From Stercoripulliclostridium_A sp045577735 (lineage in GTDB: Bacteria; Bacillota; Clostridia; Christensenellales; DTU072): a DNA stretch of 53,681 bases. The notes beneath the pieces were generated by a model. It saw only the letters and a list, made by a program, of their open reading frames with translations. It was not told the origin of the DNA and searched no databases. A program made the translations under genes and the position numbers. This document shows positions 47,300-53,681 of the stretch, piece after piece; position 1 is the stretch's first letter; each line of letters opens with the position of its first letter. The DNA is taken from contig JAZNIY010000006.1 of the NCBI GenBank assembly GCA_045577735.1, forward strand, positions 1 to 53,681, read 5' to 3'.

Positions 47300-49579
47300 A
47301 TGAAGAACACAAAACTTATAATGATAGCAACCGAAGAAGTAGTATTTCCCTATGAATGTGGAAAGCTACGCGTTACTGAGGAAAGCGATATTATTGCAAT
47401 ACAAAGAGCGGTAGAAGCCGGTGAAAAGATAGTTTTAGTTCCGGTAAAAGTGGGCGAAAAGGCAAAGGATGGCGACGTAGGCGTTGTTACCGAAGTCGAG
47501 CAATTCATTTTTATTCCCGAGGACAACGAGGGCGCAATACTAATGTACAAGACGGGCACTCGCCGTAATTACGTGCACGAGCTTGAAAGCGATGGCGTAG
47601 TAACCACCGTTTCCATTGCTAGTTGTCCCTTCTACAATAGTGGTGACGAGTACGCTTTGCGCACCCATTTTGAGCGTGCCGAGGAGTTGTTTAGGAATCT
47701 TGCTACCATTTTAAAGAGCGTTAACGGACAAGCCGTAAGGTTGGATTACGATACCGTAGACACCGATATTGATGCTATTGTTATTTGGCTGAAGACTGCC
47801 GATAAGTATATGTTCTTCACGACTTTGGATACCGAAACTCGTCTTATTGAGTTCTGCAAAGCTCTTGATATGGAAGTATACGCTATGGGCCTTGACGTGC
47901 AAGTTAACCAAAAGGTACGCGACTCTATGGACCAAAGCCAACGCGAGTATTACATACGCGAGCAAATAAGAGCGTTGTCCGAAGAAATTGGCGACGAGGA
48001 CGAAGAGGGGCAATACCTACAAAAGATAGAGGCTCTCAACACTACCGAAGAAAACAAGGAAAAATTCCGTCGCGAGGTAAGAAGGTTAAGACGTACTGCA
48101 CCTGCTAGTCCCGATATGGCGCTAATAAAGAATTACCTTGACACCGTTATAGAACTTCCTTGGGGGGTATACACCGAAGATAACGAAGACCTCAAGGTAG
48201 CAGAGAGAGTGCTGGACGAAGACCACTATGGCATTAAGAAGGTTAAGGAAAGGCTAATTGAAGCACTAGCCGTAAGAAAGCTTTCCAAAGAGGGAAGGAG
48301 TCCCATTATATGCTTAGTTGGACCTCCCGGAATAGGTAAGACTTCCATTGCCAAGTCTATTGCTCGTGCAATGAACAAGAAATACGTTCGTTTGAGTTTT
48401 GGTGGCGTACGTGACGAAGCCGAAATTCGTGGACATCGTAAGACCTATGTGGGCGCAATGCCGGGAAGAATAATAACTTCCATTCAATCTGCCGGCAGTA
48501 TGAATCCCATTTTCCTAATGGACGAAATTGACAAAATGGCATCGGACTATAAGGGTGATCCCGCAAGTGCGTTACTTGAGGTTTTGGATCCTGCACAAAA
48601 CGTAAATTTCCGTGACCATTTCTTGGAAGTACCCTTCGATTTGAGCAAGGTGCTATTTATAACCACGGCAAACACTCTAGATACCATCTCAAGACCACTT
48701 CTTGATCGTATGGAAGTAATAGAAATGACGGGCTATACTGCACCCGAAAAGATGGAAATCGCTTTAAGATACATCGTGCCTCGTGCGATAGAGCAAAACG
48801 GAGTGGAGCCCAAGTGGATTTCAATTTCCAAAGACGCTATTCAAGAGATAATCGACTATTATACCCGTGAAGCAGGTGTAAGAGCACTTGAGAAGCAAAT
48901 TAATAAGGTTGTTAGAAAGGTTGCACGCAAGTTCGTGGAAAATCCACGTGCACGCAAGGTTAAGGTTACCAAGGATAACGTTAAGGACTTTTTGGGAGAG
49001 CCGATGGTCAACCCCTCAAAGGGCGCTAGGGAGGACGAGGTTGGCGTAGTTACCGGTCTTGCTTGGAGTTCGGTTGGTGGCGATACTATGGACGTTGAAG
49101 TGGGCTATTCCAAAGGTAAGGGCAACCTAATCTTGACGGGAAATCTTGGTGACGTTATAAAGGAAAGCGCAAAAATAGCACTTTCATACATTCGCATACA
49201 CGCTGAAGAATACGGCATAGATCCCGAAATCTTCGAAAAGAACGACGTTCACGTTCATATGCCTGAAGGTGCCGTACCCAAGGACGGACCCAGCGCAGGT
49301 ATAACTTTGTGTACTGCAATATGTTCTGCGCTAACCGGCAAGAAAGTATATGGTAACGTAGCAATGACCGGTGAACTTTCGCTTCGTGGCAAAGTGCTAC
49401 CAATCGGTGGATTAAAGGAAAAGAGTCTTGCAGCGCTTCGCGAGGGCGTTGTAAAGATATATCTTCCCGAAGACAATCGTAAGGACTACAAGGAACTACC
49501 CGATATAGTCAAGGAAAAGATAGAATTCGTATTCGTTGAAAGAGTAGACGAAGTGCTAAAGGGTGCAATAATATGGTAA
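47300..49579 (+). CDS. lon: ATP-dependent protease Lon
   Basis: A 759-aa AAA+ protease degrading misfolded and regulatory proteins. N-terminal substrate domain (about 1-200), central helices, AAA+ module (Walker A VGPPGIGKTSIAKSIA, FLMDEIDKMASDYKGDP), and the S16 protease domain with Ser665 in KDGPSAGITL and the lysine motif GGLKEKSLAALREG. The ATG at 47300 (AGAGAG upstream) is chosen; a longer reading frame reaches back into clpX but has no start signal. Confidence 0.96.
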   Translation: MKNTKLIMIATEEVVFPYECGKLRVTEESDIIAIQRAVEAGEKIVLVPVKVGEKAKDGDVGVVTEVEQFIFIPEDNEGAILMYKTGTRRNYVHELESDGVVTTVSIASCPFYNSGDEYALRTHFERAEELFRNLATILKSVNGQAVRLDYDTVDTDIDAIVIWLKTADKYMFFTTLDTETRLIEFCKALDMEVYAMGLDVQVNQKVRDSMDQSQREYYIREQIRALSEEIGDEDEEGQYLQKIEALNTTEENKEKFRREVRRLRRTAPASPDMALIKNYLDTVIELPWGVYTEDNEDLKVAERVLDEDHYGIKKVKERLIEALAVRKLSKEGRSPIICLVGPPGIGKTSIAKSIARAMNKKYVRLSFGGVRDEAEIRGHRKTYVGAMPGRIITSIQSAGSMNPIFLMDEIDKMASDYKGDPASALLEVLDPAQNVNFRDHFLEVPFDLSKVLFITTANTLDTISRPLLDRMEVIEMTGYTAPEKMEIALRYIVPRAIEQNGVEPKWISISKDAIQEIIDYYTREAGVRALEKQINKVVRKVARKFVENPRARKVKVTKDNVKDFLGEPMVNPSKGAREDEVGVVTGLAWSSVGGDTMDVEVGYSKGKGNLILTGNLGDVIKESAKIALSYIRIHAEEYGIDPEIFEKNDVHVHMPEGAVPKDGPSAGITLCTAICSALTGKKVYGNVAMTGELSLRGKVLPIGGLKEKSLAALREGVVKIYLPEDNRKDYKELPDIVKEKIEFVFVERVDEVLKGAIIW

Positions 49580-50196
49580 TTAAGAACGCAGAATTCGTTA
49601 CAAGTGCCGGTACCGTCGAGCAAATAATAAAGAGTGATACCGTAGAAATTGCAGTAGTCGGTCGTTCCAACGTAGGCAAGAGCAGTTTCATCAACTTTAT
49701 TTGCAACCATGGTAGACTGGCAAAGACGAGCAAGGAGCCGGGTAGAACCAGACTTATAAACTATTTTAAGGTAAACAAGGGCGAATTCATGTTCGTTGAC
49801 CTTCCCGGTTATGGTTTTGCAAAGGTAAATGATAATGAAAAGGCAAAATGGGGCAAGATAATCGAGGCGTATTTGAGGGAGAGCACGGGATTAAGAAACG
49901 TGTTCGTACTTCTTGACGTAAGGCGCGAGCCCAATGCCGATGACGTGCAAATGCTTAATTATTTATATCATTATAATATACCTTTCACCATAATATGCAC
50001 CAAAGGGGACAAACTTAGTAGGAGTGCAGGGCTAAAGTGCAAGAGGGATATTGCCAACGCTCTAAAAGTGGGCGTTGATAACGTACTTTTGACTTCCTCT
50101 CTCAACAAAACCGGCAAGGAAGAGGTGCTTGCACGCATAGAGCACGTGCTTGAAGTTGCAAGGGAACTAAAAGAGCATCCCGTGGAAGAAGAATAA
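49573..50196 (+). CDS. engB: Ribosome biogenesis GTP-binding protein EngB/YsxC
   Basis: A 207-aa GTPase of 50S assembly. G1 is GRSNVGKSSFIN (about 30-41), then KEPGRTRLINYF, G3 DLPGYGFAKV and G4 TKGDKLSR (here TKGD). It overlaps the 3' end of lon by 7 bp, the usual Firmicute coupling. Confidence 0.95.
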   Translation: MVIKNAEFVTSAGTVEQIIKSDTVEIAVVGRSNVGKSSFINFICNHGRLAKTSKEPGRTRLINYFKVNKGEFMFVDLPGYGFAKVNDNEKAKWGKIIEAYLRESTGLRNVFVLLDVRREPNADDVQMLNYLYHYNIPFTIICTKGDKLSRSAGLKCKRDIANALKVGVDNVLLTSSLNKTGKEEVLARIEHVLEVARELKEHPVEEE

Positions 50197-50211
50197 CCCA
50201 AGGAGTAAGCA

Positions 50212-50916
50212 ATGAAAGTTTTCGCAATAAGCGATCCACATCTTTCATACGATGATTTAAAGCCAATGAACATATTTGGCTCTGTTTGGGATAACCATTG
50301 GGAAGATATCGTACGCGACTGGAACGAGAGAGTTAGTGAAGAAGATATAGTGCTTATCGCCGGCGACATATCTTGGGCAATGAAGCTTGAGGATGCCAAG
50401 CGTGACTTGGAACTAATAGGGGCGCAAAAGGGCAAAAAGGTACTAATTCGAGGTAATCACGATTATTGGTGGTCCAGTTATAAGAAGGTCAAGGAGATTA
50501 TTCCGGAGGGTGTATACGCCATTCAAAATAATGCTATCAAGTTTGGTAACGTAATAATTTGTGGCAGTAGGGCGTGGAGTGTGCCCGAACTTGGCGTTCA
50601 AACGGAGGAGCAAGACCTCAAACTTTACGAACGTGAAAAGCTACGTTTGGAAATGAGCTTGAAAGAGGCAAAGAAACTGGAAGAAGAGGGTGACGTTATA
50701 ATTGCAATGACCCACTTCCCACCCTTTAATTCTCGATATTTAAGTTCGCATTATACCGATTTATTCAAAGAATACGGCGTTCATTCCGTAGTATATGGGC
50801 ACTTGCATGGTAATGCAAGCAGAACACAACTTGTGCACGAAAAGCAAGGGATAAAGTACTATCTTACCTCTTGTGACAAGTTAAATAATATTTTACAAGA
50901 GATTAGCATAGACTAA
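50212..50916 (+). CDS. Metallophosphoesterase
   Basis: A 234-aa calcineurin-like phosphoesterase. Metal-site motifs in order: ISDPHLS, AGDISWAM, IRGNHDYWW, TGHFPP-equivalent MTHFPPF, and YGHLHGNA. The substrate is unknown; related clostridial proteins are annotated only as metallophosphoesterases. Cytoplasmic. AAGGAG lies upstream of the ATG. It is last in the tig-to-engB run and lies 21 bp before tRNA-Gly. Confidence 0.88.
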   Translation: MKVFAISDPHLSYDDLKPMNIFGSVWDNHWEDIVRDWNERVSEEDIVLIAGDISWAMKLEDAKRDLELIGAQKGKKVLIRGNHDYWWSSYKKVKEIIPEGVYAIQNNAIKFGNVIICGSRAWSVPELGVQTEEQDLKLYEREKLRLEMSLKEAKKLEEEGDVIIAMTHFPPFNSRYLSSHYTDLFKEYGVHSVVYGHLHGNASRTQLVHEKQGIKYYLTSCDKLNNILQEISID

Positions 50917-50937
50917 TTAACGTTAAACTTAATAGAT

Positions 50938-51012
50938 GCGAAAGTAGTTCAGTGGTAGAATCCCTGCTTCCCAAGCAGGTTGTCGCGGGTTCGAATCCCG
51001 TCTTTCGCTCCA
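50938..51012 (+). tRNA. tRNA-Gly(CCC)
   Basis: A 75-nt cloverleaf including the encoded CCA. Acceptor GCGAAAG/CTTTCGC, anticodon stem CCTGC/GCAGG with loop TTCCCAA (anticodon CCC), and T arm GCGGGTTCGAATCCCG. Confidence 0.95.
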
Positions 51013-51052
51013 AAAAGGAAACACACGTGATTTTGCGTGTGTTTTCTTTTTG
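51012..51052 (+). terminator. tRNA-Gly terminator
   Basis: Arms 51012-51027 and 51036-51051 (AAAAAGGAAACACACG and CGTGTGTTTTCTTTTT), one G-T wobble, U-rich end. A nearly identical hairpin recurs at 52321-52360. Confidence 0.8.
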
Positions 51053-51349
51053 GAGCGAGTGCCGGGATAGCGCACCCATTTGCTTTAGCAAAAAGGGTGC
51101 GCTAGTTTGCGAGTAACTCACTCCGTTCAAATTATAGTTCGCGTTGCTCACATTATAGCCAAAACAAGTTTGGCATTTTGCTAAGCAAAAACCTGGCGAA
51201 AGCAAGTGCAAAGCACTTGAGATTTTACTAGAATATAAGCTTTTACGTGTTAAAAAAACGAGTATGACTTAATATGATTGTAGCGAGACAGTCTTTCGCT
51301 ATCCCGTCGCTCGGAACAAAAACAAGAACTCAAGTATAATAGGAGAGTA
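51053..51349 (+). repeat. tRNA-flank repeat block
   Basis: No gene. GCGCACCC/GGGTGCGC hairpin at 51070-51103. 51125-51225 is an inverted relative of 8160-8250 (TTCGCGTTGCTCACATTATA, AACCTGGCGAAAGCAAGTGC). GCGAGACAGTCTTTCGC at 51281-51298 has a relative at the tRNA-Leu locus. Confidence 0.6.
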
Positions 51350-51575
51350 GCCATCTCCGTTTGCTTTAGCAAAAATTGTGGCTTACTGGGATGTTCTTCG
51401 TCCTCGCAAGCCTTTTTTTGTTTTAGCCGTAAAATATAAATCGTTCACTTTATAACCCTTTCGTTCACTTTATGGGGTATCGTTCAATTATTGATTCGCT
51501 TAAAAGAATTATAGATTTTCAATGAATTATGTGATATAATAAACTCAGCGATAAATAAGAATTTATAGGAGAATA
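51350..51575 (+). repeat. Promoter-bearing direct repeat, copy 1
   Basis: About 225 bp from CCGTTTGCTTTAGCAAAAAT to AATAAGAATTTAT, repeated at about 52387-52600 with only a few differences. It contains CGTCCTCGCAAGCC and two CGTTCACTTTAT sites, then a promoter: TAGATT (51512-51517), 17-bp spacer, TATAAT (51535-51540). Confidence 0.8.
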
Positions 51576-51578
51576 GAT

Positions 51579-52199
51579 ATGACAGAACACGAAAAAATGT
51601 TGAAAGGTTGGATGATTTACGACCCTTTCACCGAGGGTATGGCGGAAGAAAGAACAAAAGCCCACAAACTTTGCAAACTTTATAATGATACGTTTGAAAC
51701 AGACGTGGAAGAACGGGAAAAGATTTTGAATGAGTTGTTGCCAAATAAGGGCGAAAATATATATCTGCAAGGTCCGATTTATTTTGATTTTGGCGTAAAT
51801 ACGTTTATCGGAAAAGGCAGTTATGCAAATTTCAATTTTACCGTTTTAGACGAAGGAAAAGTAACTATCGGGGAAAACGTATTTATCGGTCCTAACGTTT
51901 CTCTTTTAACAGCCATTCACCCCTTACGTTATCAAGAAAGAAATTCATTTTATAATCAAACTACCGGAAATGTAACTAATTTAGAATATACAAAACCTAT
52001 AACCATCGGCAATAATTGTTGGATTGCCGCAAACGTAATAATTTGCGGTGGTGTAACAATCGGGGACGGTTCGGTAATCGGCGCAGGTTCGGTTGTTACA
52101 AAGAATATTCCAGAGAATAGTTTAGCGGTGGGAAATCCGTGCCGAGTTATTCGCGAAATAACAGAAAAAGATGATATACTCAATAAACAGGAAATATAA
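51579..52199 (+). CDS. Sugar O-acetyltransferase (maltose/galactoside acetyltransferase type)
   Basis: A 206-aa left-handed beta-helix acetyltransferase. N-terminal MLKGWMIYDPFTEGMAEERT matches the Mac domain; then hexapeptide repeats (VTIGENVFIGPNVSLLTAIH with the catalytic-type His, ITIGNNCWIAANVIICGGVT, VIGAGSVVTKNIPENSLAVG). Family members acetylate sugars with acetyl-CoA, often as detoxification. AGGAG precedes the ATG. AT-rich relative to the chromosome to its left, consistent with recent gain. Driven by the promoter in repeat copy 1. Confidence 0.88.
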   Translation: MTEHEKMLKGWMIYDPFTEGMAEERTKAHKLCKLYNDTFETDVEEREKILNELLPNKGENIYLQGPIYFDFGVNTFIGKGSYANFNFTVLDEGKVTIGENVFIGPNVSLLTAIHPLRYQERNSFYNQTTGNVTNLEYTKPITIGNNCWIAANVIICGGVTIGDGSVIGAGSVVTKNIPENSLAVGNPCRVIREITEKDDILNKQEI

Positions 52200-52320
52200 G
52201 CATTAAATAAATTCCAATTTGTCGAACTAAAAGTGGGTGCAAGCCCATTACAAAAAATGCACCCATAACTCTAAAATTTGCACCCATAAATAAATGGTAT
52301 CAAAATTTTAGATTACTCAC
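52200..52320 (+). other. Spacer with direct repeats of TGCACCCATAA
   Basis: GTGCAAGCCCATTACAAAA, then TGCACCCATAA (52258-52268) and TGCACCCATAA (52279-52289). No gene or terminator is obvious. Confidence 0.4.
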
Positions 52321-52600
52321 AAAAAGGAAACACACGTGTTTTTGCGTGTGTTTTCTTTTTGGACCGAGTGACGGGATAGCCCACCCGTTTGCTTTAGCAA
52401 AAATTGTGGCTTGCCTTGATGTTCTTCGTCCTCGCAAGCCTTTTTTGTTTTAGCCGTAAAATATAAATCGTTCACTTTATAACCCTTTCGTTCACTTTAT
52501 GGGGTATCGTTCAATTATTGATTCGCTTAATAGAAATATTGATTTTCAATGGATTATGTGATATAATAAACTCATCGATAAATAAGAATTTATCGATTAT
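52321..52600 (+). repeat. Direct repeat, copy 2 (tRNA-flank plus promoter cassette)
   Basis: 52321-52400 matches the tRNA-Gly terminator and following bases (51012-51095), and 52387-52600 matches 51350-51570. The promoter is TTGATT (52539-52544), 17-bp spacer, TATAAT (52562-52567). The first about 40 bp form the copied terminator hairpin. Confidence 0.82.
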
Positions 52601-52616
52601 AAGGAGCGTGTTATTT

Positions 52617-53066
52617 GTGAAGTTTAGACGCAATATTAAAGAAGAGAAGCTTTTTCATAAAGTTGCATTATTCTCGTTGATTGCAGAAATAGTTTTATTA
52701 ACAATTTATTTTATAACATTTAATGAAGAATTAGTTCGTTTTATTTTGGTTTTATTATTTGTATTTCCGTTATATTTCCTGCTTGTTCATTTATTGAGAA
52801 AAAGTTTTGTAGAATTTCAAGAGGATAAAATCATTTTAATAAATGGAAATGGGATAAATATTGTTATTAATATTAATGAAATTGAAAAAATACTAATTCC
52901 ATCATCCAAAGCATTAGAGAGTAAAATGAAAGATAATGCTATAATAATTAAAAGAATTGGTGTAAATAATATAATCTCATATAATTCAAAAATAGAAAAT
53001 TACATAAAGAATAATTATAAGATAGATGTAGAATATTATGACAATTATACTCAAGCAATTAAATGA
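52617..53066 (+). CDS. Small two-TM membrane protein
   Basis: A 149-aa protein. Two TM helices (about 14-32 and 38-58), then a soluble tail of strands and helix (FVEFQEDKIILINGNGINIV, IKRIGVNNIISYNSKIENYI) resembling bacterial PH-like tails of small membrane proteins; function unknown. The GTG at 52617 follows AAGGAG by ten bases; a GTG at 52608 is too close to it. Very AT-rich (about 28 percent GC by eye), unlike the rest of the window. Promoter in repeat copy 2. Confidence 0.65.
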   Translation: MKFRRNIKEEKLFHKVALFSLIAEIVLLTIYFITFNEELVRFILVLLFVFPLYFLLVHLLRKSFVEFQEDKIILINGNGINIVININEIEKILIPSSKALESKMKDNAIIIKRIGVNNIISYNSKIENYIKNNYKIDVEYYDNYTQAIK

Positions 53067-53114
53067 TTTTTATAGTTTATTTGCATGTCAAATTCCAATT
53101 TAACGGAGCGTATA

Positions 53115-53675
53115 ATGGGAAAGAAATTATCAGAAATGAATTTGGAAGAGCTTTGGTTGTTGTTCCCAATCTTCTTAGAAGAACATAAAGATTATTGGAA
53201 AGAATGGTATTTGGAAGAAGAAACTCTGTTAAAGAAAGTTCTTCCAAAAGTCCAAAGGATAAGTAATATAGGAAGTACCGCGATTTCTTCCATTTGGGCA
53301 AAGCCTATTGTAGATATTCTTATGGAAGTTCCCAAGGAAAGCAACTTGATTGATTATAAAGATTTGATTACAAACAACGGCTATATTTGTATGTCGCAAA
53401 GCAAAGATAGAATTTCTTTTAATAAAGGATATACCGAAAATGGTTTTTCCGAGAAAGTATTTCATTTGCATTTAAGATATGCAGGGGATAACGATGAATT
53501 GTATTTTAGGGATTATCTTATCGAGTTTCCCGATATAGCAAAAGAGTATGAAAAATTAAAGATTTCTTTATGGAAAGAATACGAGCATAATCGAGATGCT
53601 TATACAAACGCAAAGACCGAGTTCGTAAAGAAATATACTGAAAAAGCGAAATCAATTTATGGTAATAGATACTAA
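53115..53675 (+). CDS. GrpB/UPF0157 family nucleotidyltransferase-like protein
   Basis: A 186-aa protein with the GrpB pattern: RISNIGSTAISSIWAKPIVD (GST loop and K/D) followed by ILMEV, then NGYICMS, FHLHLRYAGDN, FRDYLIEFPDIAKEYEKLK and a C-terminal helix KTEFVKKYTEKAK. The fold is nucleotidyltransferase-like; the cellular role is not established. The ATG at 53115 has GGAGCG upstream. AT-rich like its neighbours, and probably in an operon with the membrane protein. It ends 6 bp before the window edge. Confidence 0.85.
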   Translation: MGKKLSEMNLEELWLLFPIFLEEHKDYWKEWYLEEETLLKKVLPKVQRISNIGSTAISSIWAKPIVDILMEVPKESNLIDYKDLITNNGYICMSQSKDRISFNKGYTENGFSEKVFHLHLRYAGDNDELYFRDYLIEFPDIAKEYEKLKISLWKEYEHNRDAYTNAKTEFVKKYTEKAKSIYGNRY

Positions 53676-53681
53676 CAAATT

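Noticed and set aside
51281..51301. Second remnant of the tRNA-Gly 3' end (GTCTTTCGCT)
   Set aside because: The same GCGAGACA-TCTTTCGC context exists at the tRNA-Leu locus, so it belongs to the shared repeat and not clearly to tRNA-Gly.

Overview
The window looks like a chromosomal piece of a low-to-mid GC Firmicute, most likely an uncultured gut-type clostridium. The reasons are the gene order tig-clpP-clpX-lon-engB, the order nadD/yqeK-rsfS followed by tsaE-tsaB-rimI, RqcH, an ECF riboflavin S component, lipoprotein signal peptides, AGGAGG-type ribosome sites, and consensus sigma-A promoters nearly all with 17-bp spacers. The genus cannot be named from the sequence alone. All functional calls rest on motif recognition, not on database searches.

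Layout. 0.2-2.4 kb: a TRIC/UPF0126 channel and a GH43-like protein, both leftward. 2.5-8.2 kb: a VanZ-like protein, an M6-type metalloprotease lipoprotein and a second lipoprotein sharing a domain with it. 8.2-8.7 kb: tRNA-Leu(UAA) with a duplicated 3' flank. 8.8-18.6 kb: accessory genes, namely a membrane-anchored BspA-type LRR protein, two tandem paralogues of unknown function, a two-gene operon ending in a 1136-aa repeat/coiled-coil protein, a TIR-LRR protein and a pair of tiny proteins. 18.7-23.1 kb: a BTAD/SARP-like regulator, an rRNA methyltransferase-like enzyme and an RluA-type pseudouridine synthase. 23.7-27.6 kb: a MATE exporter, a frameshifted DUF6273-like secreted protein, and a cysteine desulfurase divergent from a DUF3343 protein. 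27.7-29.5 kb: nth-obgE. 30.2-34.5 kb: a large Cys-rich LRR lipoprotein and a membrane protein. 34.6-38.2 kb: nadD-yqeK fusion, rsfS, ribU-like, tsaE, tsaB, rimI. 38.7-43.8 kb: hydrolase, murF-like, ddl, then rqcH on the other strand. 43.9-50.9 kb: tig, clpP, clpX, lon, engB and a phosphoesterase. 50.9-53.7 kb: tRNA-Gly(CCC) and an AT-rich island of three genes with a duplicated promoter cassette.

The most striking signal is not a protein. Eleven copies of a roughly 115-160-nt hairpin repeat, called SHR here, occupy the intergenic spaces. Eight of them start exactly at the stop codon (TAA or TAG) of eight unrelated genes; the other three are tandem or downstream copies. Their stems differ in sequence but stay paired, while two internal loops and an apical loop are nearly invariant. 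That is the pattern of a structured RNA or a structure-selected terminator rather than of a simple decaying transposon copy. SHR copies sit at gene ends that have no ordinary terminator, and simple terminators occur at other ends. A second, GC-rich repeat family (CCGCACTCCGCACTC type) follows many SHR copies.

Other themes are three different architectures carrying BspA-type LRRs (membrane-anchored, TIR-fused, lipoprotein), at least four genes whose -10 boxes place transcription starts at or within a few bases of the start codon (MATE, nth, nadD, hydrolase), and inverted repeats placed on or beside promoters.
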